A stretch of DNA of 31,346 bases from Psychrobacillus sp040274765 (GTDB lineage: Bacteria > Bacillota > Bacilli > Bacillales_A > Planococcaceae): NCBI GenBank assembly GCA_040274765.1, contig JBEMAY010000033.1, positions 1-31,346 of the forward strand, in the 5' to 3' direction. Position 1 is the stretch's first letter. Each line of letters opens with the position of its first letter. Shown one piece after another: positions 23,630 through 31,145 of the stretch. Both the position numbers and the translations under genes were made by a program. A model generated the notes under the pieces. The model made no database searches, was not told where the DNA came from, and saw nothing but the letters and a program-made list of their open reading frames with translations.

Positions 23630-24380
23630 ATATCTCTATTTCCTTTCCTAATTGCACAAACAAATCTTCAAAGTTACTTTTTTGCTCAACCAAAACGGCT
23701 TGCCGCTTCATTAGCTCTAGTAAAGCTAAAAAAGTAGTGACTATAGTATTCTTGTCTCTTGTTGGAAAGAGCTCGTAAAAAGATAGTCTTCCGTTGTGCT
23801 TTTTTAAAACAGTAATCACATTCGTCATAGACTCCCGAATGGAAACCTCTTGCTTACTTACTTTAGTATGTAGAGGAGCATTAAGTTGCTTTCTTCTCAA
23901 CATCTTCTGAAAGGCTCCCAGCATATCGTAAACGTTAACATCAAGCTCAAACAAAGCTAACTGCTGATTACTTTGATAACCACTTAAGTCAGCAGGGGGT
24001 CTAGTATAAAATAGATTACGAGTTTCTTCTAGCTCTTGTAAACTACTAGCTGCTTCCTTGTATTTCTTATACTCTATTAACTTTAATACTAGCTCATCCC
24101 TTGGATCGTCTAGATTAATATCAAAATCATCTTCCATATCATCATCTTGATGAATGGGAAGAAGCATTTTACTTTTAATAGACAGTAACGTTGCAGCCAT
24201 AACCAAGTACTCACTTGCTTCATTTAACTCGAGGACGCGCATTGCATGGATATGTTCCATGTATTGAGTTGTGATTTCTGCCATTTTGATATCATATATA
24301 TCTATTTCCAAACGATTTATTAAATGTAATAATAAATCAAGCGGACCTTCGAATGCTTCTGTTTTTACTTCGTAAGACAT
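23610..24380 (-). CDS. scpA: Condensin kleisin subunit ScpA
   Basis: Kleisin that bridges the SMC head domains and binds ScpB. The 256-aa product starts MSYEVKTEAFEGPLDLLLHL, with the ScpA N-terminal SMC-neck-binding helices (LINRLEIDIYDIKMAEITTQY). It continues with an acidic linker (DDDMEDDFDINLDDP) and a C-terminal winged helix. I chose the ATG at 24380 (GGTGGAG upstream) and not the longer in-frame extension to 24512, which runs through the intergenic region and into the opposite-strand DUF309 gene. It heads the scpA-scpB-dacB unit. Confidence 0.96.
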   Translation of the reverse strand: MSYEVKTEAFEGPLDLLLHLINRLEIDIYDIKMAEITTQYMEHIHAMRVLELNEASEYLVMAATLLSIKSKMLLPIHQDDDMEDDFDINLDDPRDELVLKLIEYKKYKEAASSLQELEETRNLFYTRPPADLSGYQSNQQLALFELDVNVYDMLGAFQKMLRRKQLNAPLHTKVSKQEVSIRESMTNVITVLKKHNGRLSFYELFPTRDKNTIVTTFLALLELMKRQAVLVEQKSNFEDLFVQLGKEIEIYEEVKE

Positions 24381-24434
24381 AAAACTCCACCTAATATTGA
24401 TTTTAAACATAATTATAGAGGAAAGGTGATTGGA

Positions 24435-24938
24435 ATGCACCCTACATTCGATACTAAATTTGTTCATTTTATAACAGAATTTAACGAGACAAAAGATTAT
24501 TTTGAGTGCCATGAACTATTGGAAGACTATTGGAAGGAAGTTGCCCCTCGCCAAAAGGTACATCCTTTAGCAGCACTCATTCTACTTTCTACTTCTATGT
24601 ATCACTGGCGCCGTGGTAACTTTCAAGGCGCTTATAAGACAATGAAAAGTAGTATTAAACGTATGGAAGAAACAATACATTCTCCCTTCTTCGAAACTTT
24701 AAATACAGAGCAATTACTTAAAGATGCCAGCCGAGCCTATCAATCTATTCAGCTGCATAAACCTTTTTCAGCGTTTCAAATTGTCATTCAAAATGATTCA
24801 CTGCTTATCCTAACTCAAGAGGTAACCTTATCAAAAGAGATAGATCAACATTTTCTTATTCATAAACATATGCTAAGAGACCGCTCTGAAATACTTGAAG
24901 AACGAGAAAAAATGAAAAAAAGAAGAGATGACCAATAA
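24435..24938 (+). CDS. DUF309 family protein (YpuF-like)
   Basis: A 167-aa cytoplasmic protein with the DUF309 signature FECHELLEDYWKE (residues 23-35) and a helical core with SMYHWRRGNFQGAYK. The family has a conserved His-Glu pair and is probably metal-linked, but no function is established. I start at the ATG at 24435 (AGGTG 6 bases before); a GTG at 24426 would add three residues and overlaps that site. It diverges from scpA across 54 bases and meets ribT head-on. B. subtilis ypuF beside scpA is probably the same gene. Confidence 0.85.
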   Translation: MHPTFDTKFVHFITEFNETKDYFECHELLEDYWKEVAPRQKVHPLAALILLSTSMYHWRRGNFQGAYKTMKSSIKRMEETIHSPFFETLNTEQLLKDASRAYQSIQLHKPFSAFQIVIQNDSLLILTQEVTLSKEIDQHFLIHKHMLRDRSEILEEREKMKKRRDDQ

Positions 24939-24957
24939 GGTCAATTCTCTTCTTTTT
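24915..24957. terminator. Bidirectional terminator made of the two convergent gene ends
   Basis: Arms 24915-24933 and 24939-24957 are complementary (two extra bases in the second arm), with a five-base loop. The DUF309 stop (24936-24938) is in the loop and the ribT stop (24941-24943) is in the second arm. A runs on one side and T runs on the other allow termination in both directions. Confidence 0.8.
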
Positions 24958-25300
24958 CTTTATGGCATTTTTCAAAAAAAGATTTAATCTCTTCCGTTGA
25001 CCTGATATTGGTCGTTTGCAAAATATTAGATAATGCTTGAATCATACTCGTACCAATTCCTTCTCCTCGATGAGAAGGATTGACTGAAATATGCTGGATG
25101 ATTGCGTCTGTCTCTACCATCCGCACACCAATAATTCCCACAACATCATCTATCTTTTTCCAAACAAATAAGTGCCAGTCAGGATTAGATTCATATTCAT
25201 GAATAGTTTCGAGCAGTTTTTTTACATCTTTTTCATTGGGCATAAAAGATAAGAGACCCATAGAAATTTTTTCATAAGCTTTTTTATAACGAAATAACAT
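24941..25300 (-). CDS. ribT: RibT, GNAT-family acetyltransferase of the riboflavin gene cluster
   Basis: A 119-aa GNAT N-acetyltransferase. The acetyl-CoA-binding motif A is visible as HISVNPSHRGEGIGTSMI (about residues 70-87). The N-terminal MLFRYKKAYEKISMGLLSF and MPNEKD match the B. subtilis RibT protein closely. Its role in riboflavin metabolism is suggested only by its place at the end of ribDEAHT operons, and the rib genes are not in this window, so it stands alone here. GAGGG lies 8 bases before the ATG. It ends inside the shared terminator. Confidence 0.93.
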   Translation of the reverse strand: MLFRYKKAYEKISMGLLSFMPNEKDVKKLLETIHEYESNPDWHLFVWKKIDDVVGIIGVRMVETDAIIQHISVNPSHRGEGIGTSMIQALSNILQTTNIRSTEEIKSFFEKCHKEKEEN

Positions 25301-25362
25301 TTTTAAGACCCTCTTTTAATTTCTTTAAAAGAACTTTACTACCTTTTATGATAATTGTCCAA

Positions 25363-25464
25363 TTATACATTACCATTTGGGGCAATAAATAGCCAATATG
25401 CTACTCCCCAAATTATTCCGGTTAAAAATAAAATTAGAAACAAAATAACATTTATCTTTTTCAA
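25363..25464 (-). CDS. Small 33-residue membrane peptide downstream of lysA
   Basis: A short frame with a TTG start at 25464, 7 bases after the lysA stop. The ribosome-binding site AAAGGA overlaps the lysA end (spacing to TTG about 10 bases), so coupled translation is plausible. The product is MKKINVILFLILFLTGIIWG plus 13 residues: basic N-terminus, one membrane helix rich in Ile/Leu/Phe/Trp, and a short tail with AYWLFIAPNGNV. I do not recognise it. Support is the SD, the codon content and the sensible topology. A leader peptide, or a decayed remnant, are alternatives. Confidence 0.5.
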   Translation of the reverse strand: MKKINVILFLILFLTGIIWGVAYWLFIAPNGNV

Positions 25465-25471
25465 ATTAGTC

Positions 25472-26788
25472 TCATCCTTTCTCAACATGATAAGGAAGGT
25501 CGAGACGAACAAGGTCTTCCAATGTTTCACGTTTTACAGCCAATTGGTGATGACCATTTTCAACGAAGACTACTGCCGGTCTTGTCATGCGATTATAATT
25601 ACTTGCCATGGAATAACCATAGGCCCCTGTGCAGAACACAGCTAAAATATCTCCTGGTTCAGCCTTCGGTAAAGCAATATGCTCGATGAGCTTGTCACCT
25701 GACTCACAACATTTTCCAGCAACTGTATATTCAACGTTTTTGGGTTCTCCCATTTTGTTGGCAATTGCCGCATCATACTCTGCTCCATATAGAGCTGGAC
25801 GGATATTATCTGACATGCCCCCATCAACTGCTAAGTAGTTCCGGATTTCTGGCACTTCTTTTTCAGAGCCGACAGTATAAAGAGAGGTACCTGAGTCACC
25901 AACTAACGAACGACCTGGCTCAATCCAAATTTCTGGCATCTCTAGATTTGAATTCTCTACTAATTGTTTTACTGCGATAACCATTTCTTTGACATAGGTT
26001 GATGGTTCTAAAGGTGTATCCTGCTCGGTATATTTAATGCCAAAGCCTCCACCAAGATTTAAAACTTTACATGCATAGCCAAATTCGTCTTCCCACTCTA
26101 TCATTTTCTTAATAAGCTTTTCTGCTGCCAATTTAAACCCAACTGTTTCAAAAATTTGAGACCCTATATGACAATGTAAGCCTAACAATTCGAGGAATTC
26201 ATCTTTATAAACCTGTTGAAAAGCTTGATCTGCTTGTCCATTTATTAAGTCAAAACCAAATTTGGAGTCCTGCTGGCCAGTGGTAATATAATCATGCGTA
26301 TGAGCCTCTACTCCTGGAGTAACTCTTAATAGTATTTTTACTTTTTGATTAAGCTTAGAGGTTAATTCTTTTAGCAACTCAATCTCGTAAAAATTGTCTA
26401 CTACTATACAGCCAATCTTATGTTGCAACGCTAACAATAATTCGTCTACACTTTTGTTATTACCATGAAAATGTATTCGTTCTGGGGGATATCCAGCTTG
26501 TATAGCTGTATGTAATTCTCCGGCTGATACAACATCCAAAGACAAGCCTTCTTGCTCCATCACTTGGTAAATAGCAATACAAGAGAAGGCTTTACTTGCA
26601 TAGGCGACCTGGGCTTCTACATTTTCCTCTTTGAATGTTGCCTGAAATGCTCTTGCTCTAGATCTGATAAGAGACAAATCATATACAAATAGCGGAGTTC
26701 CATATGTTTTAGTAAGTTCTAATGAGTCAATACCGCCTATCAATAGGTGGCCCTTTTCGTTAACATTATGCTCTGATACCATGACCAT
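25472..26788 (-). CDS. lysA: Diaminopimelate decarboxylase
   Basis: PLP enzyme that converts meso-diaminopimelate to L-lysine and CO2, the last step of lysine synthesis. The 438-aa fold-type III enzyme has the PLP lysine in YASKAF (K66), HCHIGSQIFE, the glycine loop NLGGGFGIKY, EPGRSLVGDSG and the dimer-interface CESGD near the C-terminus. Length is normal. Two ATGs are possible (26788 and 26782); I kept the first. It follows spoVAF by 66 bases, as at the end of the B. subtilis spoVA region. Confidence 0.96.
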   Translation of the reverse strand: MVMVSEHNVNEKGHLLIGGIDSLELTKTYGTPLFVYDLSLIRSRARAFQATFKEENVEAQVAYASKAFSCIAIYQVMEQEGLSLDVVSAGELHTAIQAGYPPERIHFHGNNKSVDELLLALQHKIGCIVVDNFYEIELLKELTSKLNQKVKILLRVTPGVEAHTHDYITTGQQDSKFGFDLINGQADQAFQQVYKDEFLELLGLHCHIGSQIFETVGFKLAAEKLIKKMIEWEDEFGYACKVLNLGGGFGIKYTEQDTPLEPSTYVKEMVIAVKQLVENSNLEMPEIWIEPGRSLVGDSGTSLYTVGSEKEVPEIRNYLAVDGGMSDNIRPALYGAEYDAAIANKMGEPKNVEYTVAGKCCESGDKLIEHIALPKAEPGDILAVFCTGAYGYSMASNYNRMTRPAVVFVENGHHQLAVKRETLEDLVRLDLPYHVEKG

Positions 26789-26854
26789 GTATCCTCGCCT
26801 CTTTTCCTCATTTTCTATATGAACTTTACCATATTAAAGATGAGGAATGCAATG

Positions 26855-28306
26855 CTATTTGGAACGATCTCGAACAGGTGATCGTGTAATGAACGGTCTC
26901 TTTGCATTAGTTGGCATCGGAAAACGAATAATTATACGAGCAAATGCTCTTGGATAAAAAGGTATTAACGGCCATAGATAAGGAACATTTAATGGTTTTA
27001 AGCTACATATATACCAGATTAAACACACCGTTGCGATAAACAATCCATTTGCCCCAAAAGCAGCTGCACTCAGTAATAGGAACATCCTAAACATCTTTGT
27101 AGCAATACTTAGTTCATAGGATGGAATAGCGAATGTAAAAATGGCGGTTATAGCGGTATATAAAATGACTTCTGCTACAAAAAGCCCTACATCAACAGCC
27201 ATCTGGCCAATAACTAAAGCAGCGATTATTCCCATTGCTGTGGATAACGGTGTAGGGGTATGAATGGCAGCTAGCCTTAAAAACTCTATTCCAATGTCAG
27301 CAAATATCAATTGTAGTATAAGTGGTATTTCGCTTGTTTCATTAGGTCCTAAGAAATCTAAGGCCTTTGGTAGATAATCCGTATTTTTAGCCATTAAGTA
27401 CCAAAATGGCAACAAGAACAAACTAAAGAATACTCCAAAAAAACGGATAGATCTTACTAATGTTCCTATGGCTGGAGCTTGCCTATACTCCTCGGCATGT
27501 TGTAAATGATGGAAAAGAGTTGTGGGCACAATAATTACAGATGGAGAGGTATCTACCACAAGCAAAATATGACCTTCTAGTAAATGAGCCGCCGCTATAT
27601 CTGGCCTTTCCGTAAATCGGACAAAAGGCACAGGATGAAAGCCCTGAACGAATAGCCATTCCTCTAATGCTTTATCGCTCATAGTAAATCCATCATGCTT
27701 GATTTTTTTTAAACGCTTCCGAATGAGTTCAAGATTTTCTTCATTCGCTACTCCTTTCACATAGGAGATTGCGATATCCATTTTACTCATCGAGGAAATT
27801 TGATGTAGTTCAAAACGGAGGTTTGTATCTCTTATTCGTCTGCGGATAAGTGCGGTGTTTAGAACAATATTCTCCGTAAAACCATCCCGAGATCCCCGAA
27901 CGACTTTTTCGTTGTCCGGCTCCTCGGGGGTTCTACCAGGATAACTACGTACATCCACTGTATAAACGGACCCATTTTCTAAAATGAATGTGACCTGACC
28001 ACTTAGTAGTGCTGAAATCCATTTTTCCTTAGAATCGTATTGGGTAATGGAGTAATAAGGAAAATAGTGATTCATGATTTCATTTTGAGAAACATCCTCT
28101 TCTGGAGGATTCTTCAGAGTCCCCGTCATTAAATCAGTTAATGTCGGTCCATCAATAAGTCCATTAATATAAACAAGTAATACTGGAAATTTAAACAAAT
28201 GGGTATGAAGGAGTCCAAAATCATAGGACTCATTCTCCCCAAATTTTTCTTTTAAATATGCTTCTGCCTCGGTCATATCTTTAAATAACGTCTTCGTAAT
28301 AATCAC
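26855..28306 (-). CDS. spoVAF: Spore germination protein SpoVAF (GerA-family)
   Basis: Spore inner-membrane protein related to GerA-type A subunits; in B. subtilis SpoVAF with FigP forms an ion channel that amplifies germinant signals. The 483-aa product has a large N-terminal soluble domain (about 1-275) and several membrane helices (about 280-455), with PSYELSIATKMFRM characteristic of the family. It overlaps sigF by 4 bases (ATGA). It usually follows spoVAA-spoVAE; none of those genes is here, so spoVAF directly abuts sigF. It is probably forespore-expressed through the spoIIA operon or a sigma-G promoter that I could not place. Confidence 0.93.
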   Translation of the reverse strand: MIITKTLFKDMTEAEAYLKEKFGENESYDFGLLHTHLFKFPVLLVYINGLIDGPTLTDLMTGTLKNPPEEDVSQNEIMNHYFPYYSITQYDSKEKWISALLSGQVTFILENGSVYTVDVRSYPGRTPEEPDNEKVVRGSRDGFTENIVLNTALIRRRIRDTNLRFELHQISSMSKMDIAISYVKGVANEENLELIRKRLKKIKHDGFTMSDKALEEWLFVQGFHPVPFVRFTERPDIAAAHLLEGHILLVVDTSPSVIIVPTTLFHHLQHAEEYRQAPAIGTLVRSIRFFGVFFSLFLLPFWYLMAKNTDYLPKALDFLGPNETSEIPLILQLIFADIGIEFLRLAAIHTPTPLSTAMGIIAALVIGQMAVDVGLFVAEVILYTAITAIFTFAIPSYELSIATKMFRMFLLLSAAAFGANGLFIATVCLIWYICSLKPLNVPYLWPLIPFYPRAFARIIIRFPMPTNAKRPFITRSPVRDRSK

Positions 28307-29088
28307 CTATCTCTAGCTTTTGTATTAGCAGCACTGCCTACGGGTACTAACCAGCTCTTTAACTGTGTCAAAATTTTCTTTTCTAGCCTCGACACTTGAA
28401 CTTGGGATATACCTAACCTTTCAGCAATATCACTTTGAGTACAGTCTAGGTAATAACGCAGATAAATAATCATCTGTTCTCGTTTTTCTAATTTTTCTAC
28501 TAATTCCCTTAATGGAATATGATCGAAAGACTTTTCTGACCGCTCGTCCTTCATTTGATCCATTAAGGTGAGAGCATCTCCGCTGTCATTTTCATAGAGT
28601 TGTTCCTGCAAGGAAGCAGGATCTCTAAGTGCATCAGTTGCCATGACAATATCTTCTCTAGAAACTTCTAAAATACTTGCTAGCTCTAAAATGGTCGGCT
28701 GTCGCTCGTGGGTTTTAAGAAAGTCGTCTGTTGCGTGACGGATTTTAAAATTCAATTCTCTTATTGAACGACTAATTTTGACCATTCCATCATCCCGAAG
28801 AAATCTTTGAATTTCTCCAATAATCATAGGAACTGCATACGTAGAAAACTTCACTTCATAGGACAAGTCAAATTTATCAACCGACTTCATAAGACCAATG
28901 CATCCAATTTGAAATAAGTCCTCTAGGTCTGCACCCCTAGATGCAAAGCGCTGAACAATAGACCAAACCAATCTTGTATTTCCTTCAATCATTTGCTGTC
29001 TGGCGAACTTATCACCTTCCTGAGATTGGGCTATAAGTTCTCTCATCTTCTCCTGGGTTAGTAAAATTGTTGGTTTATTGTTTATCAT
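28303..29088 (-). CDS. sigF: Forespore sigma factor SigF
   Basis: First compartment-specific sporulation sigma factor (261 aa), released from SpoIIAB in the forespore. Regions: 2 (about 40-105, NTRLVWSIVQRFASRGADLEDLFQIGCIGL and YAVPMIIGEIQRFLRDDGMVK), 3 (about 115-180) and 4 (about 195-250, HTH CTQSDIAERLGISQVQVSRLEK). The start overlaps the spoIIAB stop as TAATG. Confidence 0.97.
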   Translation of the reverse strand: MINNKPTILLTQEKMRELIAQSQEGDKFARQQMIEGNTRLVWSIVQRFASRGADLEDLFQIGCIGLMKSVDKFDLSYEVKFSTYAVPMIIGEIQRFLRDDGMVKISRSIRELNFKIRHATDDFLKTHERQPTILELASILEVSREDIVMATDALRDPASLQEQLYENDSGDALTLMDQMKDERSEKSFDHIPLRELVEKLEKREQMIIYLRYYLDCTQSDIAERLGISQVQVSRLEKKILTQLKSWLVPVGSAANTKARDR

Positions 29089-29534
29089 TAGACGATCCTA
29101 CATGATTCTTGAATTGGTACAAATTTCTTTGTGATAGTAACTGTTGTCCCCCTATCAGGAATGGAGTAAATATCAACATCATCACTGAAGCTTTCCATTA
29201 TGGTAAAGCCCATACCGGAACGTTCTTGTTCAGGCTTGGTTGTATATAAAGGTTCTCTTGCTTGGTTCACATCTTTTATGCCACGACCATAATCTACAAT
29301 AGAAACAACTATCTCTCTTCCACTGCGTTGTGCATGTATTTCAATTTTCCCTACCCCATCCTCTTCATAACCGTGCACGATTGCATTGGTAACAGCTTCC
29401 GAGATAACTGTCTTAAACTCTGACAGCTCCTCAATGGTAGGATCAATCGCCGATATAAAACTTGACATCACCATTCTTGCTAATGCTTCATTCTCACTTT
29501 TGGCAATAAAAGATAATGTGATTTCATTGTCCAT
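29088..29534 (-). CDS. spoIIAB: Anti-sigma F factor and kinase SpoIIAB
   Basis: A 148-aa GHKL-type ATPase that binds SigF and phosphorylates SpoIIAA. The N box SEAVTNAIVHGYE, G1 VDYGRGIKD and the ATP-lid/G2 EQERSGMGFTIMESF are intact. GGGGG ribosome-binding site 8 bases before ATG. It overlaps spoIIAA by 11 bases. Confidence 0.97.
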   Translation of the reverse strand: MDNEITLSFIAKSENEALARMVMSSFISAIDPTIEELSEFKTVISEAVTNAIVHGYEEDGVGKIEIHAQRSGREIVVSIVDYGRGIKDVNQAREPLYTTKPEQERSGMGFTIMESFSDDVDIYSIPDRGTTVTITKKFVPIQESCRIV

Positions 29535-29880
29535 AAACTATTCCCCCTAACTTTGAAATTATTTCAATTTCCGATTCACTGTAAATGTATGGGCTTAAAC
29601 CTGCAAACTGAAAAATTTTGCGCATAGTTGGTGATGGATTAACAATGATGGTTTGACCATCTATTGGAGCTAACTCTCGCATTCTACCTAGAATGAGTCC
29701 AATACCTGAGCTATCCATGAAATTTAAATCTTTTAAATTCCAAACAAGAACTTTAATAGAGCCATTCTTAATCATTGGTACTATCTCATTTCTTATTTCT
29801 GTAGTGCTATGATGGTCTAGCTCACCTTTCAATCGAATAATAACAATTTCGTCTCCTACTTTTTCAACATCATGTTTCAT
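29524..29880 (-). CDS. spoIIAA: Anti-anti-sigma F factor SpoIIAA
   Basis: A 118-aa STAS-domain protein that, when dephosphorylated by SpoIIE, displaces SigF from SpoIIAB. The phosphorylation motif MDSSGIGLILGRM is present with S58 as acceptor, the same number as in B. subtilis. GAGGAGG precedes the ATG. It is the first gene of the operon here, because dacF, which precedes it in B. subtilis, is not present. Confidence 0.97.
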   Translation of the reverse strand: MKHDVEKVGDEIVIIRLKGELDHHSTTEIRNEIVPMIKNGSIKVLVWNLKDLNFMDSSGIGLILGRMRELAPIDGQTIIVNPSPTMRKIFQFAGLSPYIYSESEIEIISKLGGIVYGQ

Positions 29881-29904
29881 AAAATCGCCTCCTCATAAAA
29901 CGCA

Positions 29905-29929
29905 ATTCCACATAGAATTCTATAATCCT
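29905..29929 (-). promoter_or_regulatory. Sigma-H promoter of the spoIIA operon
   Basis: On the minus strand AGGATTA (29923-29929) is followed after 11 bases by GTGGAAT (29905-29911). This fits the sigma-H consensus (RNAGGAWWW, 11-12 bases, RNNGAAT). Transcription would start about 18 bases before the spoIIAA ATG. Spo0A boxes (TGTCGAA-type) were searched for by eye: TTGTCGAATA on the minus strand around 29970-29984 is a good candidate. Confidence 0.8.
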
Positions 29930-30040
29930 TTGCAACTGACAAAAGTAGAAGAAATCATCGTAATTTAGAAGATATTCGACAAAAGGTCTACACACACCCA
30001 GTATGGGTAAATTAAACATTTTTTAAACAAAAAAAAGAAA

Positions 30041-30071
30041 GCAACTTAAGATATTTTGTATCTTAAATTGC
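30041..30071 (-). terminator. Rho-independent terminator upstream of spoIIA
   Basis: A 13-bp stem with one mismatch (30059-30071 with 30041-30053, loop TTTTG) is followed on the minus strand by TTTCTTTTTTTG. No supported gene precedes it on the minus strand within the window, so it either insulates spoIIA or ends a non-coding RNA. Confidence 0.75.
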
Positions 30072-30184
30072 TGCTTATATGAATCAATTTTATTTTGCTA
30101 TTTTTAAAGAAAAATTCAGGACAAATTATGCTATTCAAATCACAAAGTAGATTGATTAAAGCTCTTATCTCGGACGCTTTACAC

Positions 30185-30242
30185 GAGGTGAGTGTAAGCC
30201 GTAAGTCATCACCCTCAGCAATCGCACGCGGTTGTGATGACT
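30185..30242. other. GC-rich dyad element of unknown function
   Basis: A branched inverted repeat: AGTCATCAC (30204-30212) pairs perfectly with GTGATGACT (30234-30242), and inside it CAATCG (30219-30224) pairs with CGGTTG (30229-30234). An alternative pairing of GAGGTGA (30185-30191) with TCACCCTC (30209-30216) would exclude the first helix. It is clearly GC-richer than its surroundings. The gene-free stretch 29932-30566 holds this element, the terminator at 30041-30071 and an A/T-rich region 30300-30560 in which I see nothing else. Confidence 0.5.
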
Positions 30243-30566
30243 GCGCTGTATCCCTCATCCCCTAGAGTAGCTGTTTGTCTCTCCAATCTATAAATGGAAA
30301 TAGCTTTCATTCGTCGATATAGTGCTATTTACATATACTTGCCTAAATATAGTCGGAAAATGGTTCATTCAAATTTAAAATTTACTTACGTTCTTAATAG
30401 TCATTTGAATTATCGCTTTTGTAATGTATACAGCACTATAAAAAAGAACGTTTAGATCATCAACCATTAACTTTAACAAAGCTAATAATTTAGTGGCATA
30501 TATTTTAACAATTTTATTGGTACAATTAATTAAAACATTTATTTCATAAGAAAAGAGGGAGTTTTC

Positions 30567-30971
30567 ATGGCAGAAAGTTTTGTTCACCATTTATGCATCC
30601 AAACGAATACATATAATGAGACAATAAAGTTTTATACGGAAGGACTAGGTTTTAAAATAGTGCAAGAATCACCCAATTTTCATGGACGTTACTTTAACAC
30701 GTGGTTACAATTAGGCGATTTCTATATTGAACTGCAAACTGGAAAACAAGATGAAATACTTAGTGAAGGAAACTCAAATTCACAAGGTTTAACTCATTTT
30801 TGTCTATGGGTTGCAGATTTGAGTTCAGAGGTCACACGTCTAAAGGAATTAGGCACCAAATTTTTAAAAAAGAACAATGAATTCATGTATCATGTCGAAA
30901 ATGGCAGCTTATGCAAATTAAAAGCTCCTGAAGGAACTATAATAGAACTTCGAGACAATAAAGGTATTTAA
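30567..30971 (+). CDS. VOC-superfamily (glyoxalase/bleomycin-resistance fold) protein
   Basis: A 134-aa single-domain vicinal-oxygen-chelate protein made of two beta-alpha-beta-beta-beta modules. Expected metal-site residues are in place: H8 (FVHHLCIQT), E55 (FYIELQTG), H77 (GLTHFCLWV) and E127 (GTIIELRD). Substrates in this superfamily range from methylglyoxal adducts to fosfomycin and aromatic compounds, and the sequence does not decide between them. GAGGGAG lies 8 bases before the ATG. It stands alone on the plus strand; no clear terminator follows. Confidence 0.85.
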   Translation: MAESFVHHLCIQTNTYNETIKFYTEGLGFKIVQESPNFHGRYFNTWLQLGDFYIELQTGKQDEILSEGNSNSQGLTHFCLWVADLSSEVTRLKELGTKFLKKNNEFMYHVENGSLCKLKAPEGTIIELRDNKGI

Positions 30972-31008
30972 ACGCCTTCAAGATCACCATTACGCTAAAT
31001 GTTTAAAG

Positions 31009-31038
31009 TTGTCACATGATCTATATAATTCGTATTAT
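31009..31038 (+). promoter_or_regulatory. Possible promoter for the gene at the right edge
   Basis: TTGTCA (31009-31014), an 18-base spacer and TATTAT (31033-31038) resemble a sigma-A promoter. It would leave a leader of about 100 bases before the ATG at 31146. Confidence 0.4.
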
Positions 31039-31145
31039 TATTATTCTCTACTATATTGTGTTAGGGTGGAACCTCACTAAAATTTATATTGGAAACCACT
31101 CGACTTTTCATAGTCAACTTCCGGTACGAGGAAGGATGTTTTTAA

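Noticed and set aside
30046..30258. 70-codon open frame on the minus strand
   Set aside because: Its start has no spaced ribosome-binding site, it covers the GC-rich dyad and its stop lies inside the terminator hairpin; better explained as structured non-coding DNA.
30375..30590. 71-codon minus-strand frame upstream of the VOC gene
   Set aside because: It overlaps the start and ribosome-binding site of the VOC gene on the other strand and is A/T-rich low-complexity sequence.
31063..31073. AGGGTGGAACC, similar to the T-box antiterminator sequence
   Set aside because: The following bases are TCAC rather than GCG, there is no room for specifier stems after the VOC gene, and no terminator follows; taken as chance.
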